Of a stretch of DNA of 64,000 nt, positions 1-11,877 are shown piece after piece (the first letter of the stretch is position 1; each line of letters starts with the position of its first letter). The position numbers and the translations under genes are program-made. The notes under the pieces are model-generated. The model was given only the letters and a program-made list of their open reading frames with translations. It was not told the DNA's origin and made no database searches. Source of the DNA: Rossellomorea sp. AcN35-11 (lineage in GTDB: Bacteria; Bacillota; Bacilli; Bacillales; Bacillaceae_B); assembly GCA_030388825.1 (NCBI GenBank), contig CP128835.1:1002501-1066500 (forward strand), given 5' to 3'.

Positions 1-183
1 GAATGGACGTCCATCCGCCTTCGTTTTCTCTATTACAAGCTCTGTTATATTGAATGCTTGTAGAACATTCAAGTGTTCTTCTTCGATTACAGTATTCTTT
101 GGAATGATCGGACTGACGGACATTCCCATGATATCTTCTGCCACGATGCACCCTAATTGTAACTCTCCACGATGTACCTTCAC
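1..183 (-). CDS. HD-GYP-type protein, N-terminal 61 residues (cut by window edge)
   Basis: The reading frame opens with GTG at 183-181 and stays open to the window edge. A GAGGTG ribosome-binding site lies 7 bases upstream of the GTG. The protein begins MKVHRGELQLGCIVAED and continues with an ITELVIEKT stretch. From memory, this N-terminus resembles the HD-GYP-domain proteins that sit beside gyrA in several Bacillus species. The catalytic HD-GYP domain would lie outside the window, so a cyclic-di-GMP phosphodiesterase role is inference only. The gene is separated from gyrA by a strong terminator and probably has its own promoter in 184-257. No rRNA operon follows gyrA here, unlike B. subtilis. 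Confidence 0.6.
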   Translation of the reverse strand, partial: MKVHRGELQLGCIVAEDIMGMSVSPIIPKNTVIEEEHLNVLQAFNITELVIEKTKADGRPF

Positions 184-257
184 CTGTTTACACCTCACAT
201 CATACCTTATTGTACTAGTTTATTTTACCAAATCCAGATGGTTATAGTGGGGTTTTT

Positions 258-298
258 CAAAAAAATAAGCAGTTTCCAGTATAAGTGGAAACTGCTTA
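258..298 (-). terminator. Rho-independent terminator after gyrA
   Basis: A perfect 12-bp stem (266-277 pairing with 287-298) with a 9-base loop is followed on the minus strand by a run of seven T. It ends the gyrB-gyrA transcription unit. Confidence 0.9.
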
Positions 299-307
299 CT
301 CTATTCT

Positions 308-2842
308 TTACTGTTCTGTATCATCATTTACATCTTCAATACTTCCTTCAATTTCACTATCTCCCGGCTGTTCGGTTCCTTCGGAAGTTTCAACTGGTGC
401 TTCCGTTTCTTCGTCTTCTTTTTCAACTTTGGCGACTGTTGAAACAAATTCACTTTCCTGAAGGCGGATCAGCTTGACTCCTTGAGTATTCCGGCCAGTA
501 GTGGAAATATCATTGACGTCCATGCGGATCAGGACACCATGTGCCGTAATGATCATGATGTCTTCTTCACCTGTCACGGCCTTAACAGAGACCAGATCTC
601 CGTTACGTTCCGTTACATTACATGTTTTCAATCCTTTTCCGCCACGTGTTTGAACTCTATATTCACTTGCAGGAGTACGCTTACCGTAACCATTCACCGT
701 TACGACCAGAACGTCGCTCTTTTCTTCCAGGATTTCCATTCCGACAACGATGTCATCGTCACTCAGGGTGATTCCTTTTACTCCTGTAGCTGTTCTTCCC
801 ATTGAACGAACATCCGTTTCAGGGAAGCGAATAAGCATTCCTTTTTTCGTTCCGATGATCATATCTTTTTCACCATCGGTCAGCTTGACGGAAATGAGTT
901 CGTCATTTTCCCGAAGGTTGATGGCGATCAGACCGTTTGTACGGATATTGGCGAAATCGGATACCGGTGTGCGTTTGGAAATACCTTGCTTCGTAGTGAA
1001 GAATAGGTACCAGTCATCTACAAACTCTTCTACCCGTATCATCGCGTTGATCCATTCATCTTTTTCTACGCCCAGCATATTGATGATTGGTAACCCTTTC
1101 GCTGTACGGCTGAATTCAGGAATTTCATATCCTTTGGCACGGTATGCTTTTCCTTTGTTCGTGAAGAATAGGATCGTATCGTGAGTGGACGTTGTCAGTA
1201 GGTGTTCAACAAAGTCTTCGTCATTTGTACCCATTCCCTGGATCCCTCTTCCCCCACGCTTTTGACTGCGGTAGGTTGATACAGGGAGACGTTTAATGTA
1301 TCCGTTGTGCGTAAGAGAAACGACGATGTTTTCCCTTGGGATCAAGTCTTCATCTTCAATATTCTCAATTCCGCCTGCTACGATTTCTGATCTTCTTTCA
1401 TCATTGAAGCGTTCTTTGATTTCTATAAGCTCTTCACGGATGATTTCAAGAACTTTTTCATCATCTGCCAAGATCGCTTTCAATTCTGCAATCTGCTTCA
1501 CAAGCTCTTGGTATTCATCTTCTATTTTTTCCCGTTCAAGACCCGTTAGACGTTGAAGACGCATATCAAGGATGGCTTGGGCCTGTTTATCAGAAAGGGA
1601 GAAGTTCTCCATCAAGCCCTGTTTCGCAAGCTCTGTTGTTTGAGACCCGCGAATAAGGGCGATAATTTCATCTATATGATCCAAGGCGATTCGCAAACCT
1701 TCTAAAATATGAGCCCTTGCTTCAGCTTTGCGTAACTCGAATTCCGTTCTGCGGCGAATGACTACACGTTGATGCTGAAGGTAATGATATAGGCACTCTT
1801 TTAAATTTAATACCTTCGGCTGACCGTCTACCAGTGCAAGGAGGTTGATACCAAAGCTTGTTTGGAGAGCCGTTTGTTTATATAGATTATTGAGGAGAAC
1901 GTTCGCATTCGCATCTTTTCTTACCTCAATCACGATGCGCATACCATTTCTGTCCGACTCATCACGTAAATCTGTGATTCCATCAATCTTCTTATCACGA
2001 ACGAGATCGGCTATTTTCTCGATCAGTCTTGCTTTATTTACTTGATAAGGAATTTGATGAACGATGATTGTTTCTTTCCCGTTGCTCTTTGTTTCGATTT
2101 CCACACGGGCGCGCATCGTAATGGAGCCCTTACCTGTTTCATAAGCACGGCGGATCCCGCTTCTTCCCACTATCAACCCTGCTGTAGGAAAATCAGGTCC
2201 ATAGATGAATTCCATCAGCTCTTGGATCGTGATATCAGGATCTTTACTTAACGCTAGGATTCCATCGATGACTTCTCCGAGATTATGGGGAGGAATATTC
2301 GTTGCCATACCAACAGCGATACCTGAAGAACCGTTCACCAACAGGTTGGGGAAGCGGGCAGGTAATACTTCCGGCTCTCTCTCGGTTCCATCATAGTTGT
2401 CCTTATAATCAATCGTATCTTTATTAATATCCCGAATAAGTTCCATAGAGATTTTGGACATACGCGCTTCTGTATAACGCATGGCCGATGCTGCGTCTCC
2501 ATCGACAGAACCAAAGTTACCATGACCGTCCACAAGCATATAACGATAGTTGAAATCCTGTGCCATACGGACCATTGTGTCATAGACGGCAGAGTCACCA
2601 TGCGGGTGGTACTTACCGATTACTTCGCCGACGATACGTGCTGACTTCTTATATGCTTTGTCAGATGTCATCCCCAGGTCATTCATCGCATATAAAATAC
2701 GGCGATGGACAGGTTTCAGCCCATCACGGGCATCCGGCAATGCACGGGAAACGATGACACTCATCGCATAATCAAGGAATGACGAGCGCATTTCGCTACT
2801 TATATTAATTTCTTTAACATTCGAATTAGGTGTTTCTGCCAT
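308..2842 (-). CDS. gyrA: DNA gyrase subunit A
   Basis: GyrA is the DNA breakage-reunion subunit of gyrase, which introduces negative supercoils using ATP hydrolysed by GyrB. The 844 residues include the catalytic tyrosine at about Y123 in the AMRYTEARM motif and the quinolone-resistance region HGDSAVYD at 81-88. The GyrA-box [12 protein letters not shown] lies near residue 530, followed by the C-terminal beta-pinwheel and an acidic tail rich in Glu/Asp. The start has a good AGGAGGT-type site upstream. Residues S84 and D88 are the usual susceptible ones. The gene lies 215 bases downstream of gyrB on the same strand and ends at a strong terminator. Confidence 0.99.
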   Translation of the reverse strand: MAETPNSNVKEINISSEMRSSFLDYAMSVIVSRALPDARDGLKPVHRRILYAMNDLGMTSDKAYKKSARIVGEVIGKYHPHGDSAVYDTMVRMAQDFNYRYMLVDGHGNFGSVDGDAASAMRYTEARMSKISMELIRDINKDTIDYKDNYDGTEREPEVLPARFPNLLVNGSSGIAVGMATNIPPHNLGEVIDGILALSKDPDITIQELMEFIYGPDFPTAGLIVGRSGIRRAYETGKGSITMRARVEIETKSNGKETIIVHQIPYQVNKARLIEKIADLVRDKKIDGITDLRDESDRNGMRIVIEVRKDANANVLLNNLYKQTALQTSFGINLLALVDGQPKVLNLKECLYHYLQHQRVVIRRRTEFELRKAEARAHILEGLRIALDHIDEIIALIRGSQTTELAKQGLMENFSLSDKQAQAILDMRLQRLTGLEREKIEDEYQELVKQIAELKAILADDEKVLEIIREELIEIKERFNDERRSEIVAGGIENIEDEDLIPRENIVVSLTHNGYIKRLPVSTYRSQKRGGRGIQGMGTNDEDFVEHLLTTSTHDTILFFTNKGKAYRAKGYEIPEFSRTAKGLPIINMLGVEKDEWINAMIRVEEFVDDWYLFFTTKQGISKRTPVSDFANIRTNGLIAINLRENDELISVKLTDGEKDMIIGTKKGMLIRFPETDVRSMGRTATGVKGITLSDDDIVVGMEILEEKSDVLVVTVNGYGKRTPASEYRVQTRGGKGLKTCNVTERNGDLVSVKAVTGEEDIMIITAHGVLIRMDVNDISTTGRNTQGVKLIRLQESEFVSTVAKVEKEDEETEAPVETSEGTEQPGDSEIEGSIEDVNDDTEQ

Positions 2843-2913
2843 AGTAAAAGGGACCTCCTTTTAAAGAAAGATTTGAACCTTTCTCATTCTTTACCTTGTC
2901 CACTATGTAAAAG

Positions 2914-2939
2914 ACAGGATAGCACACGGTCTATCCTGT
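2914..2939 (-). other. Inverted repeat between gyrB and gyrA
   Basis: An 8-bp perfect stem (2914-2921 with 2932-2939) around a 10-base loop is followed on the minus strand by a short C/T-rich stretch. It may be a weak attenuator that sets the gyrA:gyrB ratio. The T-run is poor, so full termination is unlikely. The rest of the 215-base gap shows no gene. Confidence 0.35.
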
Positions 2940-3057
2940 ACTATCTTATTTAAGGCTATTTCCGTAAATGACCCTGTTCCTTTAGAGCCGGTAATTGAAC
3001 GCTTCACACAGGAGTTTCTCACCCCTCCGCTCGAAACAACTTACTTGGAAGCTCTGA

Positions 3058-4992
<1,935 letters not shown>

Positions 4993-5031
4993 TCACCTAC
5001 ACTTTCTAACCTTCAGGGCTTAATATTTCTA

Positions 5032-5283
5032 TTATAAATTCTCATAGTTTGAGTATTTCTTTGATCGCTTTTTTAATGTACTTGATGCAAGTGGTGAAAG
5101 ATACAACTGTTTTGATGTGATGACAAGAGATTTATATGAACCCTTTGCAAGATTACAAAGGTTTTTATCTTTTGTTTTTAGAAAATGTTGGATTTCCTCT
5201 GAAAATTGAACGGTGTCTCGATCAATAATTGCAATGATTTCATCTGTACGTACCATGACATCTTCTCCTACATGTATGTACAA
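5032..5283 (-). CDS. remB: Extracellular matrix regulator RemB (YaaB)
   Basis: This small protein of 83 residues matches the RemB/YaaB family found between recF and gyrB in Bacillus. It shares the N-terminal MYIHVGEDV and the conserved LYLSPLASSTLKKR segment. In B. subtilis RemB works with RemA in the control of biofilm matrix genes. The start is TTG at 5283, chosen because GAGGTG lies a few bases upstream. It is 9 bases from recF and is presumably translated from the same yaaA-recF-remB message. The C-terminal tail (KYSNYENL) is not recognised. Confidence 0.9.
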   Translation of the reverse strand: MYIHVGEDVMVRTDEIIAIIDRDTVQFSEEIQHFLKTKDKNLCNLAKGSYKSLVITSKQLYLSPLASSTLKKRSKKYSNYENL

Positions 5284-5292
5284 GGTAACACC

Positions 5293-6411
5293 TCATTTCA
5301 GTCTTTTCATTGATCCGGCTTCGACTTCAAACGTAGTCGCTTCGTTTAAGGTTTGATGATCAATTCCGTCCACGTTTGTGGTCGTGACGAAGGTTTGGAC
5401 TTTCCCCTGGATGGTATTTAATAAATGGGATTGTCGATAATCATCTAATTCCGACAATACATCATCAAGAAGTAAGATGGGATATTCTTTTATTTCAGAA
5501 TGAATCAGCTCAATCTCCGCAAGCTTCACAGACAGGGCTGTCGTCCGTTGCTGCCCCTGTGATCCGAATGTTTGAACATCTCTTCCATTTACAATGAATT
5601 GAAGATCATCCCGATGGGGTCCGACCAGTGTCACGCCGCGGTCTATTTCCCGTTCGCGGATGCCATCGAATTTCTGCTCATATATATCTACCATTTTTGA
5701 CCATTCTTGATTATCTGATACCTCTAAAGACGGTTTATATACGATTTCCAAGGTTTCCAACCCCCTTGAAATTCCCGAATGGATCGGTTTCGCCCAATTT
5801 TCCAGGAGCTGGACGAACTCAAACCGTTTTTTCGTGATTTTCACGGCCATTTCGATAAACTGCTCCGTCAAGACATCAAGCATCGTCTGGTCTTTTTGCT
5901 TTCTAGTCTGCAATTGTTTCAAGTAGTGGTTGCGCTGCTGTAATATTTTTTGATAAAGGCTGATATCATGTAAATAAACAGGGGAAACCTGTCCGATTTC
6001 CATATCAATAAAACGACGCCTTACTTGAGGGCTCCCTTTTACAAGATGGAGATCTTCAGGCGCAAACATGACAACGTTCATATTGCCCACATATTGACTT
6101 AATTTAGATTGTTCAAGGTGATTGCTTTTCGCTTTTTTTCCCTTTTTGGAGAGAATAAGTTCCAGTGGCAATCCACCATTATATTTCTGAATCCTACCTT
6201 TTATTTTAGCATATTCCTCGTCCCAACGGATTAAATCTTTATCATTCGATGTCCGGTGGGATTTAGCCATTGCCAGTACATAAATAGACTCCATGATATT
6301 GGTTTTCCCTTGAGCGTTTTCCCCAAGTATCACGTTTACCTTATTTTCGAAACTCACGTCTATTGATTCGTAATTCCGATAGTTTCTTAATTCTAAATGT
6401 TCAATGTACAT
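5293..6411 (-). CDS. recF: DNA replication and repair protein RecF
   Basis: RecF is an SMC-like ATPase that helps load RecA at single-stranded gaps together with RecO and RecR. The 372 residues carry the Walker A motif GENAQGKTN near residue 35, an ABC-type signature around [14 protein letters not shown], and Walker [14 protein letters not shown] near residue 325. Length and position next to yaaA and dnaN are typical. The ribosome-binding site is AAAGGATG upstream of the ATG. Confidence 0.98.
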   Translation of the reverse strand: MYIEHLELRNYRNYESIDVSFENKVNVILGENAQGKTNIMESIYVLAMAKSHRTSNDKDLIRWDEEYAKIKGRIQKYNGGLPLELILSKKGKKAKSNHLEQSKLSQYVGNMNVVMFAPEDLHLVKGSPQVRRRFIDMEIGQVSPVYLHDISLYQKILQQRNHYLKQLQTRKQKDQTMLDVLTEQFIEMAVKITKKRFEFVQLLENWAKPIHSGISRGLETLEIVYKPSLEVSDNQEWSKMVDIYEQKFDGIREREIDRGVTLVGPHRDDLQFIVNGRDVQTFGSQGQQRTTALSVKLAEIELIHSEIKEYPILLLDDVLSELDDYRQSHLLNTIQGKVQTFVTTTNVDGIDHQTLNEATTFEVEAGSMKRLK

Positions 6412-6428
6412 GGAAATAACATCCTTTA

Positions 6429-6656
6429 TTATTCTCCGGCAACCACAAAGACTCCTACCTCGGGAATTTCAATTGTGTCACCAATCGTCAGTTTTCTTCC
6501 TCGTCTTTGGTCTTGTTCCCCATTTATGTATACTTCATATTCACTTAAGAACCATTTCGCCATTCCGCCGGACTGAATCACTTCAGCCAGCTTCAGGAAT
6601 TGTCCCAACGTGATAATTTCTGTTTCAATGGTGATCTCTTTCGCCACTAAAATCAC
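6429..6656 (-). CDS. yaaA: S4-domain RNA-binding protein YaaA
   Basis: A 72-75 residue S4-domain protein containing [20 protein letters not shown] and [13 protein letters not shown], hallmarks of the YaaA family encoded between dnaN and recF. Family members have been linked to 50S ribosome assembly. The first possible start is ATG at 6656. A GTG at 6647 would give [10 protein letters not shown], which aligns better with known YaaA N-termini. The predicted transcription start near 6671 leaves a short leader in either case, so the start is unsettled. It is the first gene of the yaaA-recF-remB-gyrB-gyrA run. Confidence 0.93.
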   Translation of the reverse strand: MILVAKEITIETEIITLGQFLKLAEVIQSGGMAKWFLSEYEVYINGEQDQRRGRKLTIGDTIEIPEVGVFVVAGE

Positions 6657-6677
6657 TACTTTCCGTATAAAGTCTCT

Positions 6678-6707
6678 AATATCTTATTTTACTCTAAATG
6701 AAGTCAA
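6678..6707 (-). promoter_or_regulatory. Candidate sigma-A promoter for yaaA-recF-remB
   Basis: On the minus strand, TTGACT (6707-6702) is separated by 18 bases from GATATT (6683-6678). The six-base elements match consensus at 5 and 4 positions. It lies just upstream of yaaA. Confidence 0.5.
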
Positions 6708-6850
6708 GTCACAACTCATGAAAAATGGACAGATTTTTTAAGAGCTTGTCACAGACTTTTTTATCAACATTTTGGGGAGGTGACCTGATTCCCTCAAAGG
6801 ATCATTCCTATAATTACCAATTCTACTCTAAAATCTGAATTGAAATCCAC

Positions 6851-6893
6851 AAATAAAAAAGCCAACACCTGTTTTTCCCAAGGTGTTGGCTTT
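6851..6893 (-). terminator. Rho-independent terminator after dnaN
   Basis: A GC-rich hairpin with a stem of about 13 bp (AAGCCAACACCT paired with AGGTGTTGGCTT) and a loop of T and C is followed on the minus strand by TTTTTTATTT. It separates the dnaA-dnaN unit from yaaA. Confidence 0.9.
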
Positions 6894-6902
6894 CTTTGCG
6901 TT

Positions 6903-8039
6903 TTAGTACGTTCTAACTGGCAGAATCAACTGCAGGATGGAATCATCATGAAGCGGCTTCAATACGAACGGTCTCATGGCACCAGTGAAGTTTACGTAGA
7001 TTTCAGTTCCTTCAATGGCTTTCAATGCATCCATCATGTATTTCGCACTAAAGGATATCTTTAGTTCTTCCCCTTCAATGGATTGACTTTGAACCTGTTC
7101 GATTACTTTTCCAATTTCAGGTGTATTGGATGAAACCTCTATCATGCCGCCTTCAAGAGTAGAGAGTTTTACGACATTGTTTCGTCCCTCTCTTGCAAGC
7201 AGTGACGCACGGTCAATCGCCTGTAAAAATTCTTTCGTATTTAGGGTTATTTCCGTCTTTGTATCTGAAGGAATCAACCGGCTTGTGTCAGGATAGTTTC
7301 CTTCAAGCAATCTTGAGAAGAATAATAAATGCTTCGCTTTGAAAAGCACCTGATTTTCGGTAATCACGATTTCGACAGGCTCATCCGTATCGTCAAGGAT
7401 TTTGTTCAGTTCGTTCAAACTTTTCCCTGGAATGACAATATTGTATGAGGAATCGTGATTGGTTTCGATCGGCGCCTTTCTCATAGCAAGCCTGTGACTA
7501 TCTGTTGCAATACAGCTTAACTCACCGTTTTCAATCTGACAGTTTACACCTGTCAAGATCGGGCGTGTTTCTGAGGTGGACACTGCGAACACGGTTTGTC
7601 GGATCATTGTTTTTAAAAGATCCGTTGAAACTTTGATTCCGTTACCTTCTTCAATTTGCGGAAGATGTGGGTATTCTTCTGGATCCAGACCGTTTAAATT
7701 GAATTCTGCCTGACCTGAACGAATGACGGTTTGGAAATGATTTTGAACTTCGATTTCTACTGTATCTTTAGGTAATTTCTTTACAATTTCACTGAAGAAC
7801 TTAGCCTGAAGAACAATTCCTCCGGTTTGCATGATTTCAACGATTTCTGAATCATCTTCCTCAGTAGGGATGAAAGATTCAATCGAGATATCAGAATCAC
7901 TTCCTGTTAAGGTGACACCATCTTCTGTAGCAATTATTTTGATCCCTGTCAGAATGGGGATCGTGGTTCTTGATGTTACAGCTTTCATGACGTCTTGAAC
8001 ACTTTGAACAAGATAGTCCCTTTGAATAACAAATTTCAT
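6903..8039 (-). CDS. dnaN: DNA polymerase III beta subunit (sliding clamp)
   Basis: DnaN is the ring-shaped processivity clamp that tethers polymerase to DNA and recruits many repair and segregation proteins. The 378-residue protein starts MKFVIQRDYLVQSVQDVMKAV and ends in the typical LILPVRTY. It contains the conserved SRTTIPILTG and ATDSHRLAMRK segments of the three-fold clamp domains. The start has GGAGG 8 bases upstream. It lies 206 bases downstream of dnaA, with the origin unwinding element between them, and ends at a strong terminator. Confidence 0.99.
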   Translation of the reverse strand: MKFVIQRDYLVQSVQDVMKAVTSRTTIPILTGIKIIATEDGVTLTGSDSDISIESFIPTEEDDSEIVEIMQTGGIVLQAKFFSEIVKKLPKDTVEIEVQNHFQTVIRSGQAEFNLNGLDPEEYPHLPQIEEGNGIKVSTDLLKTMIRQTVFAVSTSETRPILTGVNCQIENGELSCIATDSHRLAMRKAPIETNHDSSYNIVIPGKSLNELNKILDDTDEPVEIVITENQVLFKAKHLLFFSRLLEGNYPDTSRLIPSDTKTEITLNTKEFLQAIDRASLLAREGRNNVVKLSTLEGGMIEVSSNTPEIGKVIEQVQSQSIEGEELKISFSAKYMMDALKAIEGTEIYVNFTGAMRPFVLKPLHDDSILQLILPVRTY

Positions 8040-8079
8040 GATTTATTCCTCCAATTTGCACATAATGTTATGGACTCAA

Positions 8080-8229
8080 TCATATACTAATAATTTATTT
8101 AAAAAATAGTACTAGAAGTAGTAGGGCCTGTTGATATGTGGATAAGTATGTGAATGGAACGTAAACACAGCCTATCCACATGTGGACAGACTGTGTGCTA
8201 GTTTGTCTTAGTTATTCACATTATCCAAT
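8080..8229. other. oriC: oriC, unwinding half: DnaA boxes, GC cluster, DnaA-trios, AT-rich DUE
   Basis: Between dnaA and dnaN, read on the minus strand, the order matches the basal unwinding system described for B. subtilis. DnaA boxes lie at 8229-8212 (TTATTCACA read on the plus strand), 8189-8172 (two abutting boxes) and 8145-8137 (perfect TTATCCACA on the minus strand). A GC-rich spacer (AGGCCC) follows, then a TACTACTTCTAGTACTAT trio tract at 8123-8106, and finally an AT-rich stretch at 8106-8080. Box matches are seen directly; the function is inferred from established knowledge. Confidence 0.85.
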
Positions 8230-8245
8230 CTTTGTGTGAGTAAAA

Positions 8246-9593
8246 TCAACCCTTTAAAGACTCACGAATTTCCTTCAATTGTTGTTGAAGAAGTGCATCG
8301 GCCCCGAGTAAAGTGCTGATCTTCTCATGGGCATGAATCACAGTCGTGTGATCCCGGCCGCCAAATTCCTCCCCGATTTTAGGAAGGGAGGAATCTGTCA
8401 TTTCCCTGGATAGATACATCGCAATCTGTCTTGGGAATGCGATAGATTTGGTCCGTTTCTTTGCTTTAAAGTCTTCTAACTTCACATTGAAGTGCTCGCC
8501 GACAACGCGTTGGATCTCCTGGATGGTAATGACCTTAGGCTTGGAGCTTGGAATGATATCCTTTAAAGCTTCTGCTGCGAGATCTGCATTTATATCTTTA
8601 TTTATAAGAGAAGAGTAGGCGACAACACGAATTAAAGCGCCCTCTAACTCACGGATATTGGAATCAATTTGATTGGCTATATAAAGCATGGCTTCATTTG
8701 GTATGTCTAATCCTTCAGCCTTTGCTTTTTTTTCGTAAAATGGCAATTCTCGTCTCCAGATCAGGTGGCGTTATGTCTGTAATCAGACCCCACTCGAATC
8801 GAGAGCGAAGCCTGTCTTCAAGCGTCGGAATCTCTTTAGGTGGCCGATCACTGGAAATGACAATTTGCTTGCTTTCTTCATGTAAGGTATTAAAAGTATG
8901 GAAAAATTCCTCTTGTGTCTGCTCTTTCCCTGCTAAAAATTGAATATCGTCAATTAATAGAACATCAACATTACGGTATTTATTGCGGAAATCAACGGCC
9001 TTATTGTCACGGATGGAATTAATGAACTCATTAGTGAATTTTTCAGATGATAAATAGACCACTTTAGCAGCAGGATTATGTTCCAATACATAATGCCCGA
9101 TAGCATGCATCAAGTGGGTCTTCCCGAGTCCCACTCCACCATAAATAAACAAGGGATTATAGGCTTTTGCCGGTGCTTCGGCCACGGCTAGTGAAGCGGC
9201 ATGAGCAAAACGGTTGCCTGAACCGATGACAAAGGTATCAAACGTATATTTAGCGTTCAGCATATTTTGATTTAATTCCTGTTGATCCTCGTCTTTCATC
9301 GACTTCTTTGGCGGCAATTGAATATCAAACTCTTCCGGTTCCTGGTTTTGAGGAATGATAAATTTCACGACTAATTCTTCGCCTGTTATATCATATAACA
9401 CTCCGGAGATGAGTTGAGAGTAGCGGCCTTCCAGCCAATCTCGTGCAAATTCATTTGGAGCTGTAATGACAAGAGTGTCCCCTTGAATGGAATGTGCCTT
9501 AGTGGATTTTAACCAAGTATCAAAGCTCGGTTTACTTATCTTTTTTTCGATACTTTCTAAGGCTTTGCTCCAAAGATCCCCGATATTCTCCAA
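8246..9593 (-). CDS. dnaA: Chromosomal replication initiator DnaA, apparent +1 frameshift
   Basis: DnaA binds DnaA boxes and opens oriC. The N-terminal part (residues 1-290) has the AAA+ Walker [11 protein letters not shown] and Walker [10 protein letters not shown]. The remaining part continues in another frame as [16 protein letters not shown] and ends with the helix-turn-helix signature [15 protein letters not shown]. The break lies in a run of eight A (minus strand; T8 at 8726-8733). Removing one A gives CGA AAA AAA GCA and a continuous protein of 448 residues, the normal length. Because dnaA is essential, a sequencing error is the likeliest cause. Transcriptional slippage on A8 is a remote alternative. 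Confidence 0.97.
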
Positions 9594-10112
9594 TCCTGAT
9601 CCCTCCTTTTCTTAGTTTGTATAAGTTCTGTACAATTGTTTCGTGCTATCAATCACGTTGTTTCACGTCGTTTTATAAAAATACAATAAGGTGCATGTGG
9701 AGAAAATATATAATAAGGAAAGAAAATGGTTTTTCGACAATATCCACCACTTGTGGACAACGTTTTACAAACCCTCTGAATAAGTTACCCACACGATATC
9801 CACATTTTGTGGATAAGTTAATACTGCTAATTAAGTTGTTAAGAGTGAAAACACAATAATCATATCAAAATATCCTTAGGGGTGCAATGCTTTTTGAATT
9901 TTATCCACAACCCATGTCTCTTGTGGAAACGTCTTGTCCACAAGCTATGAACTTGTGAAAAAGTTGTCAATATGTGTTGTGGATAATTTGAAACCGTGTC
10001 GAATACTATCCACAGGAAGGGTGAATAGAGAAATGGAATAAGATTTGTAGAAGGAGATGGATCAAGGAGAGATAGTTATTCGGTCGGTAATCAGTAATGT
10101 AAAGAAGCGGTA
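9594..10112. other. oriC: oriC, upstream half: DnaA-box array between dnaA and rpmH
   Basis: This gene-free stretch holds many DnaA boxes (consensus TTATCCACA, either strand). Perfect matches lie at 9808-9816, 9901-9909 and 9978-9986. One-mismatch sites lie at 9752-9760, 9785-9793, 9796-9804, 9934-9942 and 10006-10014. A degenerate site is at 9922-9930. On the minus strand a TTGTCG (9740-9735) and TATTAT (9715-9710) with 19-base spacing could be the dnaA promoter, which would place it within reach of autoregulation by bound DnaA. Two-part origins flanking dnaA are established for Bacillus. Confidence 0.9.
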
Positions 10113-10141
10113 AGCATCCTGCAGCGAAAATCAACGTCTAC
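10113..10141 (+). repeat. Remnant of the 126-bp palindromic repeat
   Basis: These 29 bases match the right end of the element at 18361-18486 plus five flanking bases. The shared core is AGCATCCT, then AGCG(A/G)AAATCAAC and TCTAC, with about four mismatches. The rest of the element is missing here. Confidence 0.5.
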
Positions 10142-10201
10142 TTTTTTTTCAGAATGGAACACTGTTTACGAATAGAGCCTAAAAGAAAAATAATATGAGT
10201 G

Positions 10202-10231
10202 TTGACTTTTTATGGGTACCGTCTTTATAAT
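10202..10231 (+). promoter_or_regulatory. Sigma-A promoter of rpmH
   Basis: TTGACT (10202-10207) and a perfect TATAAT (10226-10231) are separated by 18 bases, about 50 bases upstream of the rpmH start. This is one of the strongest vegetative promoters visible in the window, as expected for a ribosomal protein gene. Confidence 0.85.
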
Positions 10232-10283
10232 AGTGAGGAATGTCTTTAACTTTTTAAAGATATCCTTCAGGGAGGTGTCATAG

Positions 10284-10418
10284 ATGAAAAGAACGTTTCA
10301 ACCAAATAACCGCAAAAGAAAAAAGAACCACGGTTTCCGTGCACGTATGAGCTCTAAAAACGGACGTAATGTTTTAGCTCGTCGTCGTAGCAAAGGAAGA
10401 AAAGTATTATCTGCTTAG
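10284..10418 (+). CDS. rpmH: 50S ribosomal protein L34
   Basis: A 44-residue, highly basic protein beginning [14 protein letters not shown] and ending [11 protein letters not shown], diagnostic for L34. GGGAGGTG precedes the ATG. It is the first gene to the right of oriC, transcribed away from the origin, in the conserved rpmH-rnpA order. A terminator-like hairpin directly overlaps its stop codon. Confidence 0.99.
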   Translation: MKRTFQPNNRKRKKNHGFRARMSSKNGRNVLARRRSKGRKVLSA

Positions 10419-10450
10419 ACCACTGAACTGACTCAGTGGTCTTTTTTTTC
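10418..10450 (+). terminator. Terminator after rpmH
   Basis: GACCACTGA pairs with TCAGTGGTC (9 bp, 6-base loop), followed by eight T. It would reduce read-through from rpmH into rnpA. Confidence 0.9.
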
Positions 10451-10582
10451 CTTTATGGCAGGGGAATGACGACTTGGCTCGTTCAGTCTTTAAATCAAGA
10501 GATGATTTACTTATAATTTCAATAGAATGAGCCAATAATGTCGAGGGTACATCAAGACAAAAATGAAAATTAGGTGTGGTCA

Positions 10583-10957
10583 ATGCGGAAAGATCAGAGA
10601 GTAAAGAAAAATAAAGAGTTCCAGGAAATATTCCAAAAAGGAACTTCTTTTGCCAATCGTCAATTCGTCTTATATCTATTAAAGAAAGAAGAACCTCAGC
10701 CTTTCCGGATTGGGATCTCTGTCAGCAAGAAAATCGGGAATGCCGTTTGCAGGAATCAAATTAAGCGGTATGTGAGGCAGGCTTTCCTGGAATTGAAAGA
10801 AGATGTACACGATCAGTACGATTATCTAATCATCGCCAGAAAACCGGCGGCCGAAATGAACTTTCATGAAGTGAAGGGAAGCCTCACCCATGTTTTAAAA
10901 AGAGGGAAAGTATTGAAAAGATCGTCAAATGGCAAACATGATAGAAAGAAGTCATAA
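10583..10957 (+). CDS. rnpA: Ribonuclease P protein component
   Basis: RnpA is the protein cofactor of RNase P, which matures the 5' ends of tRNAs. The 124-residue basic protein starts [20 protein letters not shown] and contains the family hallmark [12 protein letters not shown]. The ATG at 10583 was chosen over a GTG at 10574 because AGGTG lies 6-7 bases before the ATG and the family begins at this methionine. The neighbours rpmH upstream and the yidC-type insertase downstream are as expected. Confidence 0.97.
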   Translation: MRKDQRVKKNKEFQEIFQKGTSFANRQFVLYLLKKEEPQPFRIGISVSKKIGNAVCRNQIKRYVRQAFLELKEDVHDQYDYLIIARKPAAEMNFHEVKGSLTHVLKRGKVLKRSSNGKHDRKKS

Positions 10958-11088
10958 CATTTTACGATATTGACAGGTTTCGTCATCACAATCTTCTTAA
11001 AAGATGATACAATACGAGAGATTGACCTTTTAAACGCGAGTCCTGTTTTACATTTACTTGAAACATATCAGTTGGGAGGAAAATAAGG

Positions 11089-11877
11089 GTGAAAAAGAAA
11101 ATTATAGCCCTGATGGGAATCATTGGGCTTATGGCTATTTTATCAGGTTGTATGGAATACAATCAGCCTATTACACCTGAGAGTAGCGGAATATGGAATG
11201 AATACATTGTCTATCCTTTATCACAATTAATTACAATGGTAGCCGAGTTCATGAGCGGTTCTTATGGACTGGCAATTGTCATCGTTACATTGCTTATTCG
11301 CTTAGCGATTCTGCCATTAATGATTAAACAAACGAAAAACTCAAAAGCCATGCAGGCTTTACAGCCGGAAATGAAAAAGCTGCGTGAAAAATATAGCTCA
11401 AAAGATGCACAGACTCAACAAAAACTTCAACAAGAAACGATGGCTTTATTCCAAAGTCACGGGGTGAATCCACTTGCCGGTTGTTTCCCATTGATTGTTC
11501 AGATGCCGATCTTAATCGGTTTTTATCATGCAATCGTGAGAACAGAAGAAATCAAAGCTCATAATTTCCTTTGGTTCGATCTTGGCAATCCGGACCCTTT
11601 CTATATTTTACCTTTAGTAGCAGGTGTGACGACCTTTATCCAACAGAAATTAATGATGGCGGGGACAGCAAATCAGAATCCGCAAATGGCGATGATGCTT
11701 TACATCATGCCGGTCATGATCATTATTTTTGCGATTAATTTCCCTGCAGCTCTATCCCTATACTGGGTAGTCGGTAACTTATTTATGATTGTTCAGACAT
11801 ACTTTATCAAAGGTCCTGAAATTAAAGAAGCTCAGACTGCTAAAGCTGGTGGGAATTCGGGAGGAAAGAAAAAGTGA
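11089..11877 (+). CDS. spoIIIJ: Membrane protein insertase YidC/SpoIIIJ
   Basis: This Oxa1/YidC-family insertase helps membrane proteins fold and enter the cytoplasmic membrane. In B. subtilis the SpoIIIJ paralog is also needed for sigma-G activity during sporulation. The 262 residues begin with a lipoprotein signal (AILSGC lipobox, Cys about 21). The conserved core follows with about five membrane segments, including [13 protein letters not shown] and the hydrophobic [12 protein letters not shown], and a basic tail ends it. The GTG start has GGGAGG upstream. The 3' end overlaps jag by 4 bases, so the two are translationally coupled. Confidence 0.96.
   Translation: MKKKIIALMGIIGLMAILSGCMEYNQPITPESSGIWNEYIVYPLSQLITMVAEFMSGSYGLAIVIVTLLIRLAILPLMIKQTKNSKAMQALQPEMKKLREKYSSKDAQTQQKLQQETMALFQSHGVNPLAGCFPLIVQMPILIGFYHAIVRTEEIKAHNFLWFDLGNPDPFYILPLVAGVTTFIQQKLMMAGTANQNPQMAMMLYIMPVMIIIFAINFPAALSLYWVVGNLFMIVQTYFIKGPEIKEAQTAKAGGNSGGKKK

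Noticed and set aside
2578-2600. Quinolone-resistance change in gyrA
   Set aside because: The region reads HGDSAVYD with Ser84 and Asp88, the usual susceptible form.
9656-9672. TGTTTCACGTC half parS near oriC
   Set aside because: Only the left half matches; the right half reads CGTTTT.
9617-9859. An 80-residue open frame inside the DnaA-box array
   Set aside because: It is only kept open by repeated TTATCCACA-like sequence, lacks a ribosome-binding site, and lies in the known oriC position.
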